63,472 nucleotides of DNA, taken from the NCBI RefSeq assembly GCF_003938605.1, contig NZ_RHWX01000017.1:1-63472 (forward strand). Direction: 5' to 3'. This stretch comes from Brevundimonas sp. 357. GTDB lineage: Bacteria > Pseudomonadota > Alphaproteobacteria > Caulobacterales > Caulobacteraceae. Below the pieces are notes generated by a model, which did not search any database, was not told the origin of the DNA, and was given only the letters and a program-made list of their open reading frames with translations. The position numbers were made by a program, and so were the translations under genes. This document shows, in pieces, positions 29,004 through 37,719 of this stretch; within the stretch, counting starts at the first letter, position 1; each line of letters begins with the position of its first letter.

Positions 29004-30161
29004 ATGACCCAGTCCCGCCTCGAGTATCTTGGTCCCTCGGCGGGGCAGGCTCCGCGAGCCAAGCCCACGATTTGGGCACGGCTTCCCATCGCCTTTATCA
29101 TTGTTGTGGTCGTCCCCACGCTCCTGGCGGCGATTTACTACCTGCTGATTGTTACGCCGCGCTATGTGTCAGAGGCGCGGTTTGTCGTTCGCACTGCTCA
29201 ATCTGGGGGGCCGGGCGCCATCGGCGCCGCCTTGCAGGGGGTCGGTTTAGCGCCAGCGCAGGTCGAAACTTTTGCGGTTCATGAGTATGCGACGTCTTCA
29301 GACAGCATTCGCAACCTCAAGCAAAACTATGATCTCGCGAAAATTTATGCTCCGCGCGGTCTGGATATCCTGTCTGGATATCCGCGCTTCGGCGAGGCCG
29401 CCAATGCAGACGCTCTTCAAAAGGCTATGCGGCGGTATGTGACTGTTGGATATGATTCGACGACAGGCATAAGCACGATTCGTGTTCAAGCTTTCAGGTC
29501 TGCAGATGCACGAGATCTGGCGACAGCTTTGCTAGAGAGCGGTGAGGCGCTCGTAAATCGGCTTAATGAGCGTGCGACGAATGATGCGGTGGAAGCTGCA
29601 CGTCAGGCTCAGGTGCGTGCGACTGAGCGTCTTGCCGAGGCTCAGAATAGCATGACGGCGTTCCGTAGTGAGGAGCGTTTTATTGATCCAGCGACCACAT
29701 TGAATCCCACCAGTCAGGTGGTCGGCAGTCTGATGGCTTCAGTTGCGCAATTGCGTGCTGAACGTGATCAGATAGCGCGCGAGGCTCCGCAAAGCCCCCA
29801 ACTCGGGGCCCTGGATGGCAGGATTGCCGGTTTGGAAAAGCAGATCGCTGGCGCCCAGGAACGTATGACCGGCGGAGCGGAATCTCTGGCGCCGCAGGTC
29901 GGAGCCTATGAGCGTTTGGTATTTAATCGGGAACTCGCTAGTCGTGAGTTGGCCAGCGCTTCTGCTGCATTGCTTGCAGCCGAACAGTCGGCAGGTCAGA
30001 AGAAGCTTTACTTGGAGCGCATCGTTGAGCCGAGCCTTCCTGAGGCGTCGTCGAAGCCTCGCCGTTGGTTTTCCATTCTCTCGGTTTTGGTGTCTACGCT
30101 GTTTGCCTATGGTCTTGGCTGGTTGATCTGGTCGGGTGTTCGCGAACACAGGCAGGATTGA
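29004..30161 (+). CDS. Capsule export inner-membrane adaptor, KpsE/BexC-like
   Basis: This 385-residue protein has one transmembrane segment near each end (AFIIVVVVPTLLAAIYYLLIV and SVLVSTLFAYGLGWLIW) and a long periplasmic part with coiled-coil helices (RQAQVRATERLAEAQNSMTAF, LRAERDQIAREAPQ). That is the polysaccharide co-polymerase type 3 layout, which links the ABC exporter to the outer-membrane channel. The stop overlaps the start of the ATPase gene (TGATG). No KpsD/Wza-type channel gene was found in the window. Confidence 0.87.
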   Translation: MTQSRLEYLGPSAGQAPRAKPTIWARLPIAFIIVVVVPTLLAAIYYLLIVTPRYVSEARFVVRTAQSGGPGAIGAALQGVGLAPAQVETFAVHEYATSSDSIRNLKQNYDLAKIYAPRGLDILSGYPRFGEAANADALQKAMRRYVTVGYDSTTGISTIRVQAFRSADARDLATALLESGEALVNRLNERATNDAVEAARQAQVRATERLAEAQNSMTAFRSEERFIDPATTLNPTSQVVGSLMASVAQLRAERDQIAREAPQSPQLGALDGRIAGLEKQIAGAQERMTGGAESLAPQVGAYERLVFNRELASRELASASAALLAAEQSAGQKKLYLERIVEPSLPEASSKPRRWFSILSVLVSTLFAYGLGWLIWSGVREHRQD

Positions 30162-30838
30162 TGTCGCATTCGTCACCCGAAGCTCCCGGGCTTAGAGTTG
30201 AGGGTCTGGGTATGACCTATCGCTCTGCGTCCCGACCGGTCTTTTCTGGCTTGGAGTTTGACCTCGCCCGGGGAGGGAGGCTCGCCATTCTGGGGCGGAA
30301 TGGACAAGGAAAATCCACTTTGATCCGTATCCTTGGCGGGGTGATGTCGCCATCCGAGGGGCGACTTCATTGGAGTATGACCTCGTCCTGGCCCATCGGT
30401 TTCGGGGGAGGGTTCCAAGGTAGCTTGACTGGAGTCGACAATATTAGATTCATCGCTCGACTGTATGACAAGCCTTATGCTGAGCTACGTGATCATGTCG
30501 ACGATTTTGCTGAACTGGGGAGAGCTCTTTATCGACCGGTGAAGCATTATTCATCAGGTATGAGAGCTAGACTTGCCTTTGGCTTGTCGCTTGCAATTGA
30601 GTTTGACTGCTATCTTGTTGACGAGGTTGTCGCTGTTGGGGACGCGCGGTTTCAGCAGAAATGCCGAGACGAGCTCTTCGATAGGCGGCAGCAGAGAGCC
30701 TACATGTTGGCGTCTCACAGTGAGGAGCTCGTTCGTGAGCAGTGTGATCGCGCTCTTCTTATAGAGGGCGGTCGCGCCAAGGTTTTTAATAATATAGATG
30801 AAGCGCTCGACATCTATAGATGGCTAAGGGCGAGTTGA
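30161..30838 (+). CDS. Capsular polysaccharide ABC exporter ATPase, KpsT-like
   Basis: I start this 225-residue protein at the ATG at 30161, overlapping the KpsE-like stop; an upstream frame extension is only the shadow of that gene. Walker A is GRNGQGKST, the signature is HYSSGMRARLAFGLSLA, and Walker B is CYLVDEVV. The lack of a C-terminal carbohydrate-binding domain makes it KpsT-like rather than Wzt-like, so chain end recognition is not expected. It works with the permease at 28176. Confidence 0.9.
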   Translation: MSHSSPEAPGLRVEGLGMTYRSASRPVFSGLEFDLARGGRLAILGRNGQGKSTLIRILGGVMSPSEGRLHWSMTSSWPIGFGGGFQGSLTGVDNIRFIARLYDKPYAELRDHVDDFAELGRALYRPVKHYSSGMRARLAFGLSLAIEFDCYLVDEVVAVGDARFQQKCRDELFDRRQQRAYMLASHSEELVREQCDRALLIEGGRAKVFNNIDEALDIYRWLRAS

Positions 30839-30862
30839 CTTTCCTGGCTAGGCGATAATCTT

Positions 30863-31756
30863 ATGCAGCGCTGTATTCTTCTTGCTCACTCAGCGCTGAA
30901 CGCTGAATGGCTTGTTCAGCTGGATGCAGCAATGAAACGCTGCGGGCTTGAGCTTGTACTCGTTGGAGATGAGCCGCCGGTACAAGACGAGGCCTGGGAT
31001 AGACGTGTTTTTGTTGCGTACCAGCCATCGCATCTCACGCCGGCTTCAGGTGCAAATCGAGCAGTAATAGCGGCGACTGCGGCCGATTGGGGCTGTGCAA
31101 TCAACCCGAACGATCTGGCTGGCATTCGCAACATGACCGCTGAGTACGCCGCCGCGCTCACTTGGCCCGCAGATGTCTACGTGACGGACGAAGTTGTTGA
31201 AAAATCGGCCCTTGACGCGACGGATATCGAGCTATTTCCCGGTGTTTTCATCCGTCCCCCGACGCTTGGAAGGGATGATGGTCGCCAAGAGGGGCGACAT
31301 GTTGCTAAAGTTGCAGAGTTGTTTCGGCGTGGTTTACCCTCGGCTGGCCATGGCACTGCGTGGGATCCTGGCTTTCTTACAGCTCTTTCCTACCGGGGAG
31401 ACCCGATCGACGCGGCTGCGCCGATTGATATGGCTGGCCCCCCGCGGGCTCTGGTCAAGGGGCCGTATTTTACCCTCACTCCTGGTCGTTGGGAGGTCAC
31501 GATCCAGTTCTCGCTTGACGAGTTGGGTTCTGGCAATGACCTGCGCATAGAGTGGGGGCCTCCGGAGCAATTTGTTTCCGTTCGGGCGCGACCGAAGTTG
31601 GCGGGATTGTATCAGGCGGTTCTGGTGCAAGAGTGGCGGGAAGTCGGATTTGCCGAGATTATTGTTGAGCTTATGAACGGTTGCATCGGCGGAATCTTCA
31701 AGCTTTTGAGGGTGGACGTTAAGATGATCGAGGATCCCGGCGCCATTCAGAGATAG
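30863..31756 (+). CDS. Unrecognised protein of the glycan locus
   Basis: This 297-residue protein starts 24 bases after the exporter ATPase. The N-terminal half (CILLAHSALNAEWLVQLDAAM, GLELVLVGDEPPV, AINPNDLAGIRNMTAEYA) looks like an alpha/beta fold without a motif I can name. The C-terminal 100 residues are a beta-sandwich-like domain (GPYFTLTPGRWEVTIQFSLDELG, VSVRARPKLAGLYQAVLVQEW) of the kind found attached to some glycosyltransferases. It could bind the glycan or adjust an enzyme. No function assigned. Confidence 0.65.
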   Translation: MQRCILLAHSALNAEWLVQLDAAMKRCGLELVLVGDEPPVQDEAWDRRVFVAYQPSHLTPASGANRAVIAATAADWGCAINPNDLAGIRNMTAEYAAALTWPADVYVTDEVVEKSALDATDIELFPGVFIRPPTLGRDDGRQEGRHVAKVAELFRRGLPSAGHGTAWDPGFLTALSYRGDPIDAAAPIDMAGPPRALVKGPYFTLTPGRWEVTIQFSLDELGSGNDLRIEWGPPEQFVSVRARPKLAGLYQAVLVQEWREVGFAEIIVELMNGCIGGIFKLLRVDVKMIEDPGAIQR

Positions 31757-31781
31757 GCGCGATGCCGTGACGATATCCGCT

Positions 31782-31806
31782 GCAGATTGGGAAAGTCCCA
31801 ATCTGC
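31782..31806. terminator. Strong hairpin between the unknown gene and gmhA
   Basis: GCAGATTGGGA (31782-31792) pairs perfectly with TCCCAATCTGC (31796-31806) around a 3-nt loop. No T-run follows on either strand. It may be a Rho-dependent or processing site, or a protein-binding palindrome. Confidence 0.5.
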
Positions 31807-31898
31807 GTAGTGTTGGTGTTCGACATGTCGAGAGATGATTGTGCGTGACGGAAACTGTGGCTAAGACACCGCCTAACTGATGGCTGGAGTTTGAAGCA

Positions 31899-32525
31899 GT
31901 GAGTTTTTTCCCAGATTGCCGCTACGAGGACGCGGGGGGCTACGCCAAGGAGTATTTTAAATTTTTGGCGGATGCTGCGGCGACGGTGGACGGTGGCGCG
32001 CTGGACGATGCTGCGCAGCTTCTCGCGAATTGCTCCGGTAGAGGCGGCATGATTTTCTCATGCGGCAATGGCGGTTCTGCTGCGATCGCCAATCATCTTG
32101 TCTGCGACTGCATGAAGGGTGTGCGGTTTAACAGCACACTGCGTCCGCGTGTACATAGTCTCTCCAGTACGATTGAGACGATTACAGCGATCGGTAACGA
32201 TATCGGCTACCAGGACATTTTTTCGTTCCAGCTCGAATCGTTGGCTCGCTCGGGGGATGTTCTCGTGGCGATTAGCTCGTCCGGTAGTTCACCGAACATC
32301 GTCAATGTTTTGGAGATGGCGCGGGCGATGAGTGTTTCCACGATCGCCATGACGGGCTTTGATGGAGGGCGAGCTTCGGCGCTTGCCGATGTGAGCCTGC
32401 ATGTCGCTTCACAGAACTACGGTCTTGTTGAGGACGTGCACCAGTCTCTCATGCATATTCTGGCGCAATACCTTCGTCACTCGCATCTGGAAGATGGTGC
32501 GATCCTCGGTCAGATCAAATTCTGA
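31899..32525 (+). CDS. gmhA: Sedoheptulose-7-phosphate isomerase
   Basis: This 208-residue SIS-domain enzyme makes D-glycero-D-manno-heptose 7-phosphate, the first heptose step. The GTG start is 14 bases after GGAG. Family motifs are FSCGNGGSAAIANHLVCDCMKG, ISSSGSSPNIVNVLE and GLVEDVHQSLMHIL, which hold the active-site Glu and His. It fits with the hddC-gmhB fusion at 38693 and hddA at 40309, which complete the route to GDP-D-glycero-alpha-D-manno-heptose. It may also supply LPS heptose, but the presence of the GDP-branch enzymes points to surface glycan. Confidence 0.88.
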   Translation: MSFFPDCRYEDAGGYAKEYFKFLADAAATVDGGALDDAAQLLANCSGRGGMIFSCGNGGSAAIANHLVCDCMKGVRFNSTLRPRVHSLSSTIETITAIGNDIGYQDIFSFQLESLARSGDVLVAISSSGSSPNIVNVLEMARAMSVSTIAMTGFDGGRASALADVSLHVASQNYGLVEDVHQSLMHILAQYLRHSHLEDGAILGQIKF

Positions 32526-32564
32526 CGAGTGTCGTCACGGCCAAATCATGCGGACGGGGGATGC

Positions 32565-33314
32565 GTGAGTATTGACGTATACGTAGTCGGTCGCGGCCTG
32601 GTTGTGGGCGCGCGGGATCGATGGAGTGCATTGCCGCCAAGCGCGGACGTGTGTTTTGTTGACAGGTGTGATCTCACGCAATTGCGATTGGAGAATCCAA
32701 CCTGGAGAGAAGCGGCGTTATCTCCAGTCGATGTTGTCGATGAAAGTGGCGAATTGTCCATCGTCACGGATAAATCCATCGACTATGTCATCGACTGGGA
32801 GGTGGGTCTCAAGCAGGTGGACGTTCCCGCGCGGCTCTTGGCGGCTGCTAGGGTGTTGAAGCCGGGTGGCGCGCTGCTCCTGCCTGTACGCGACGGTCGA
32901 TACCGTGAGGCGGTTATCAGCCAACAACGTTGCGATCCGGGGGGAGGCGACGAGGCGGCATCTTCTTTCCGCTCCTTTATCCTGGACGTCGTGAATGCTG
33001 CGCTCTCTTGCGAGGCGGTTCTTACTCTTGAGGTGCTGACGCGACACGGCGAACTCAATGTCGCGGTCCTTCGCCGTGTGAGCGACCTGTCGCTACACGC
33101 TCCGGCGATTGTTTCCTGTGGCTCACATGTCTACCTGATGGACGGACTGTATCTGCGTCACATCACCAGTCTCGGCGCGCTTGAGCGCCTGCGGTCGGCT
33201 CATTTGCCGATGTTTGAGATCGAAGCGGCCGAGAGGTCGCTATTCGCCGATGGGAGCCCTCTCCATGAAGGGGGGGTGTCGGCTCTTCTCGCCACAATGG
33301 GCACGAAACCATGA
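32565..33314 (+). CDS. Methyltransferase-like protein, possibly degenerate
   Basis: The GTG at 32565 has GGGGGA upstream and gives 249 residues; an earlier GTG at 32529 adds 12. The segment ARVLKPGGALLLPVRDGRY is characteristic of class I SAM-dependent methyltransferases. The usual glycine-rich SAM motif (ExGxGxG) is not evident at the N-terminus, where VYVVGRGLVVGARDRW stands instead. It may be a methyltransferase relative that no longer binds SAM. Its stop overlaps the next GT gene by four bases. Confidence 0.55.
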   Translation: MSIDVYVVGRGLVVGARDRWSALPPSADVCFVDRCDLTQLRLENPTWREAALSPVDVVDESGELSIVTDKSIDYVIDWEVGLKQVDVPARLLAAARVLKPGGALLLPVRDGRYREAVISQQRCDPGGGDEAASSFRSFILDVVNAALSCEAVLTLEVLTRHGELNVAVLRRVSDLSLHAPAIVSCGSHVYLMDGLYLRHITSLGALERLRSAHLPMFEIEAAERSLFADGSPLHEGGVSALLATMGTKP

Positions 33315-35689
33315 GCAACAAACTCGATCCTAAACACCATGTTGTGCTGGTTTCCGACTCTGGCCGGATCCCGTCTTATTACGTGCGGTTCCTCGACCCG
33401 ATCGGACTGGTCACTCAGAATTACAATGTCATGCCGGTGTATGAGGCTGGTGCTGAGGTCGTTGCGGGTAGAGCGGACCTCCTCGTGGTGCAGCGTTGGC
33501 TTGGGGATTCTACCCTCAAAATAGTCGAAGCCGCCAAGGAGCGTGGCGTTCCAATCGTATATGAGACGGACGACAATCTTCTCGATCTACCCAAGGCTTC
33601 GGGTATGGTAATGTCTGAAGGCCATATAAGAAACATTGAATCTGTACTGTCTATGGCGGATTTAGTTGTTTGTTCGACGAATCCCTTAGCTAAGGAGATG
33701 ATTGGTCGAAACGAAAACATAGTTGTGATAAGCAATTATGGGCTCGATAAGCCGGAGGTCAACGTTGGGGGCGATCCGCATCTTGCCGTAGTGAATACGG
33801 ATTATTTTAAGCTCGGCGATTCTAAAGCTTCATTCTTCAAGGCTTTGTCTCAAGCTATTGAAGATTTAAAATATAAAATTACGTTTTTTGGCAGTGTTGA
33901 TGCCGAGATGACGGCCATGCATGCTCGTTTCCCTGAGGCAGTCAGCATTGTTGATGGCTTTATTGATAATCGTTCTGCCTTTTTGGACTTGCTTGCGGCA
34001 CGTGGTGTAAATGTTGCTGCTGTTCCATTAGACGACACAGATCAACATCTTATAAAATCGGATATAAAATTCTTAGATTTTGCCTCTCTTGGCGTTCCGG
34101 CTATATTCAACAATAGTCGAGTGTACGCGAGTGTCCGCCATGAGGTGGATGGGTATCTTACGGAAGACACTCAAGCTGGATGGTTTGAGGGTCTCGAGTA
34201 TTTCGCTCATCACGCAAACAGGAAGCGCTGTGGTGCGGCGGCTCGCAAGGTAGTCGTGGAGACGCGAGGTATATCCCAGTACGCTGATCGACTATCTGAA
34301 GCGTACGCGCGTGTGATCGATAAAAAGATGGGTAAAAGTGCGTTGCCGCCTATAGACCGAGATCGATCAGGGTTTTTCTGGCAGGCTGGCCATCTCGTGC
34401 TTTTGCATGATGGCGTGAAGCGTCACGTAACAACCAAGCCGTTGATTGCTGATCTGATTGACGCAGGTTTTGGTTTTGTCGACCCTCGTCCTGAGGAATA
34501 TGTGCTTCAGATGGCCTCGAAGCCTCTGAGCAATTCCGCTCAAGTTAGGGCCTTGCCGCCTCTTGCGCGCCGAACCTCGTCACGGATGCCGATCTCGCCG
34601 GCATCGGGTCGACCTTTGACGATATCGTGGATTGTGCCGGGCCTTATTATTGGTGGCGGTGGACATAGAAATATTATTCGATGTGCCTATCACTTGGAGA
34701 AATTGGGTCATCGAGTCAGTCTTCACTTCATCGACTCCGCCGATAGCGGAGAGGTCGTTAGGGAGCAGGTTCGAGAGCATTTTTATCCTTTCGATGGGTA
34801 CGTTGGTCTGCTCGGCGAGGACTTGCCTCCTAGCGATATTGTGTTCGCTACGCACTGGACGACCGTGGCTCATGCCGAGAGGTTTTCTGACCGCATAGGT
34901 GAGATTGTTTATTTCGTTCAGGACTTTGAACCCTATTTTTATTCTATGGGGTCAGAGTATGTCATGGCCGAAAATACCTATCGGAAGGGATATTACGCGG
35001 TAACATCAGGTATATGGTGCGAGCATTTCCTTAGGAATGCCTACGGCGGAGAGGCGGATCATTTCCAGTTCCCCATTGATAGGGAGATTTATTTCAATCG
35101 AAGTGCTGATCGGCGGAAAGATCGGGTTATATTCTTTGCGAAACCGGAGATGCCGCGTCGGTGCTACGAGCTCGGCGTGCAGGCGCTCCGCGCGTTCCAT
35201 AAGCTCCGACCCGACATTGAAATCGTCTTCTTCGGCTCATCTCATCAGCGCCCTGTAGACTTCCCGGTCCTGCAGCTGGGGATGCTTCCTGGTCCGCACG
35301 ACCTTGCGAAGCTCTACAATGAGGCGACGATTGGTCTGGCCTTCTCGACGACCAACCCCAGCCTGGTTCCCTATGAAATGATGGCGTGTGGGCTGCCGGT
35401 TGTCGATCTCGCCCGGCCGGGGAATGAGACGAACTATGATAACGGCTTTGATCTCGCTCGCCTGGTCGATCCCGATCCTCTGAAAATGGCGCAGGAGATA
35501 GCGGCGTTCATTTCAAATTCTGACGATCTCAAGGAGCGGTCGGAACGTGGGCTGGCCTTTGCCGCGACCTTCCCTGAAGAGGAAGGGGTCGGGCGTCGTA
35601 TCGAGGGCTTGCTGATGAAACGGGTGCAAGCTTGGGACGATCACGCTCTTCGTCGCGCGACAAGCGCGTCTCCTGCGATCGCCAGCTAA
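33311..35689 (+). CDS. Two-domain GT-B glycosyltransferase, rhamnosyltransferase WsaF-like C-terminus
   Basis: This 792-residue protein has two GT-B-like halves. The first, about 1-345, contains VQRWLGDSTLKIVEAAKERGVPIVYETDD, seen in GT4-type proteins encoded in O-antigen clusters. The second, about 425-775, carries WIVPGLIIGGGGHRNIIR, IVYFVQDFEPYFYSMGSEY and SLVPYEMMACGLPVVDLARPGNE, matching the WsaF rhamnosyltransferase type. With the dTDP-rhamnose genes in the same locus, a rhamnose donor is plausible for the second half. The first half (33600-34200) is more A+T-rich than the second. Confidence 0.8.
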   Translation: MSNKLDPKHHVVLVSDSGRIPSYYVRFLDPIGLVTQNYNVMPVYEAGAEVVAGRADLLVVQRWLGDSTLKIVEAAKERGVPIVYETDDNLLDLPKASGMVMSEGHIRNIESVLSMADLVVCSTNPLAKEMIGRNENIVVISNYGLDKPEVNVGGDPHLAVVNTDYFKLGDSKASFFKALSQAIEDLKYKITFFGSVDAEMTAMHARFPEAVSIVDGFIDNRSAFLDLLAARGVNVAAVPLDDTDQHLIKSDIKFLDFASLGVPAIFNNSRVYASVRHEVDGYLTEDTQAGWFEGLEYFAHHANRKRCGAAARKVVVETRGISQYADRLSEAYARVIDKKMGKSALPPIDRDRSGFFWQAGHLVLLHDGVKRHVTTKPLIADLIDAGFGFVDPRPEEYVLQMASKPLSNSAQVRALPPLARRTSSRMPISPASGRPLTISWIVPGLIIGGGGHRNIIRCAYHLEKLGHRVSLHFIDSADSGEVVREQVREHFYPFDGYVGLLGEDLPPSDIVFATHWTTVAHAERFSDRIGEIVYFVQDFEPYFYSMGSEYVMAENTYRKGYYAVTSGIWCEHFLRNAYGGEADHFQFPIDREIYFNRSADRRKDRVIFFAKPEMPRRCYELGVQALRAFHKLRPDIEIVFFGSSHQRPVDFPVLQLGMLPGPHDLAKLYNEATIGLAFSTTNPSLVPYEMMACGLPVVDLARPGNETNYDNGFDLARLVDPDPLKMAQEIAAFISNSDDLKERSERGLAFAATFPEEEGVGRRIEGLLMKRVQAWDDHALRRATSASPAIAS

Positions 35690-35754
35690 ATATTCAACAA
35701 CCCGCTCATCGTCGGTGATGCGGGTGGACGGCTAAAACGGACGACAGACAAGTC

Positions 35755-37719
35755 ATGGCACCCTTCAAAAAGCGCGCTAAGCCGCGCCCTTCGGCCGATG
35801 CTCTGCGGGCTCGTATCATCCGGGAAAGCAAGCTGTTCGACGCTGCCTGGTACCTGAAGCGATATCATGATGTCGTCCAGGCTGGCGCCGACCCCGCGTT
35901 GCACTACCTCCGGCATGGGGGAGGGGAAGGTCGTGATCCTGGCCCTGATTTCAGCACGCGCTATTATCTGACAAGCAATCCCGATGTGGCGGCAAGCGGA
36001 ATGAATGCGCTGCTCCACTATATCGAGCATGGCGAACGTGAGGGGCGTAAGCCCAGCCCGCCTGTGAGCGATCAGGCGAACGCTATCGATACCCTTGCGA
36101 TTTCCGGATTATTCGCGGGAAGCAAGTTCGAGGAGCTATCCATTGTGGATCCGGGCGAGATTGCCCGCTTCCTTACGCGCTCGGCCACGCCTGCAGAAAG
36201 GCTGGCTCGAGTGGACGAGGCGCGCTTTTCACCAAAAATTTCGATCATCATCCCCATTTACAATACGCCGCCACGTTTCTTCCGCGAAATGCTGCAGTCT
36301 GTCTTTGCTCAGACCTATGTGAACTGGGAGATTTGCATGGCGGATGATGGCTCGTCATCTCCGGCCACGATCGCTATATTTGATGAGGTGGCGCGGTCTC
36401 ATGACCCGCGTATCAAGGCTGTCCGTCTTGATAAGAACGTTGGAATCGCTGGTGCTTCGGACGCTGCGTTGGCGTTGGCGACTGGTGAGTTTGTCAGCTT
36501 CCTCGATCATGACGATCTGCTAACTCCAAACGCGCTGTCGGAAGTTGTACACTGCCTACGGGATGATGCAGCGCTAGATTTCATCTATACTGACCATGTC
36601 ATGGTTGATGAGGATGGTTATCCCAAACACTTTACTCACAAGCCGGAATGGTCGCCTGAATTCTTGCTGTCTACCAACTATGTTGTCCACTTCAAGGTCG
36701 TGAGAACGAGCCTGCTTCGCTCGCTCGGTGGGTTGAAGAATGAAATAAACAACGTGCAGGATCTTGGGGTTACCTGCACGTTGGCTGCGGCGGGCGCTCG
36801 GGTGAAATATCTGCCGAAGCCGGTCTATCTCTGGCGGGCGCATCGCACCTCGGTGGCGCTTAGTACTGAAGCCAAGCAGGGTATCGAAGGCTTGTTGATG
36901 CAGGTCTACGATCGTCACCTTGGACAAATCGGGGTTGAGGCCAAGCAGACCTGGCCGGTTAGATACAGGAACTCCCGCACAGGGGTGTTCCAGATCGAGT
37001 TCACCGGGCCGTCGCCTAGCGTGGCGCTAGTGCTTATCACACGAGGGGTTGGTGACGATGAGGCGAGCATACGCGCGCGATTCGAGCCGCTGCTGGGGCC
37101 GTCGGTCGAGTTGCATGTTGTGTCATTGGCGAAGGCGGAGCCTGGCACAGTCGGCGTAGCCATCGAGAGCGACGCTGCCATGCTCGACTTTGTGCGCTCC
37201 TTGACTGCTGAGGTTGTCGCGTTTTCAACCACGACGGCCCAGTATATGGGCATCGACTGGGTGTCCCGTCTTGCGGGCTACGCTGTAATGGACGATGCAA
37301 TCGGCGCCGTTGGCGGCAAGGTTCTGGATCCTTGGCTCCAGGTGGTGAGCGGCGGAATGTTTGTCGACGCGGCGGGCGAGTATGCGACGATTGCCGGCGG
37401 CCGTTTCGATAGCGAGCCTGCGCATTGGTTCGTTGGACAGGTCGCGTCGAACGTTGATGCCATATCTTCCCAGATGATGGCGACGCGGCGCCTCACATTG
37501 ATGGAGACCGGGGGCATCAAATTCTATGCGTTCGGCGACGCGGCTGGCGCGGCCTACAGTGCCGAACTGGTGCTGAGAGGGTATCGCATCGTCTATGATC
37601 CCCATTCACGCCATTGCGATAGCGGGCGGGTTTCTGCGCCACCTGCGGCTTGGTCTCGTCTGCGTGAACTAAGCCGCAAGGCTGCTAAGATGCGTCGCTA
37701 TCGAAAGTTGGGAGCGTGA
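35755..37719 (+). CDS. GT2 glycosyltransferase with N-terminal repeats and a degenerate second domain
   Basis: The 654-residue protein begins with two copies of a roughly 35-residue unit (FDAAWYLKRYHDV...HYLRHGGGEGRDP and STRYYLTSNPDV...HYIEHGEREGRKP), a module common in locus-encoded glycosyltransferases. A canonical GT2 domain follows at about 160-390 (SIIIPIYNTPPRFF, ADDGSS, FLDHDDLLTPNA, YLWRAHRTS). The remaining 250 residues look like a second GT2 fold that lacks the expected DXD (EVVAFSTTTAQYMGIDW), so it is probably inactive or structural. Its donor is unknown. Confidence 0.82.
   Translation: MAPFKKRAKPRPSADALRARIIRESKLFDAAWYLKRYHDVVQAGADPALHYLRHGGGEGRDPGPDFSTRYYLTSNPDVAASGMNALLHYIEHGEREGRKPSPPVSDQANAIDTLAISGLFAGSKFEELSIVDPGEIARFLTRSATPAERLARVDEARFSPKISIIIPIYNTPPRFFREMLQSVFAQTYVNWEICMADDGSSSPATIAIFDEVARSHDPRIKAVRLDKNVGIAGASDAALALATGEFVSFLDHDDLLTPNALSEVVHCLRDDAALDFIYTDHVMVDEDGYPKHFTHKPEWSPEFLLSTNYVVHFKVVRTSLLRSLGGLKNEINNVQDLGVTCTLAAAGARVKYLPKPVYLWRAHRTSVALSTEAKQGIEGLLMQVYDRHLGQIGVEAKQTWPVRYRNSRTGVFQIEFTGPSPSVALVLITRGVGDDEASIRARFEPLLGPSVELHVVSLAKAEPGTVGVAIESDAAMLDFVRSLTAEVVAFSTTTAQYMGIDWVSRLAGYAVMDDAIGAVGGKVLDPWLQVVSGGMFVDAAGEYATIAGGRFDSEPAHWFVGQVASNVDAISSQMMATRRLTLMETGGIKFYAFGDAAGAAYSAELVLRGYRIVYDPHSRHCDSGRVSAPPAAWSRLRELSRKAAKMRRYRKLGA

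Noticed and set aside
30065..30160. Upstream start for the KpsT-like ATPase
   Set aside because: It would overlap the KpsE-like gene by 96 bases; the ATG at 30161 gives the usual family start and a TGATG coupling.
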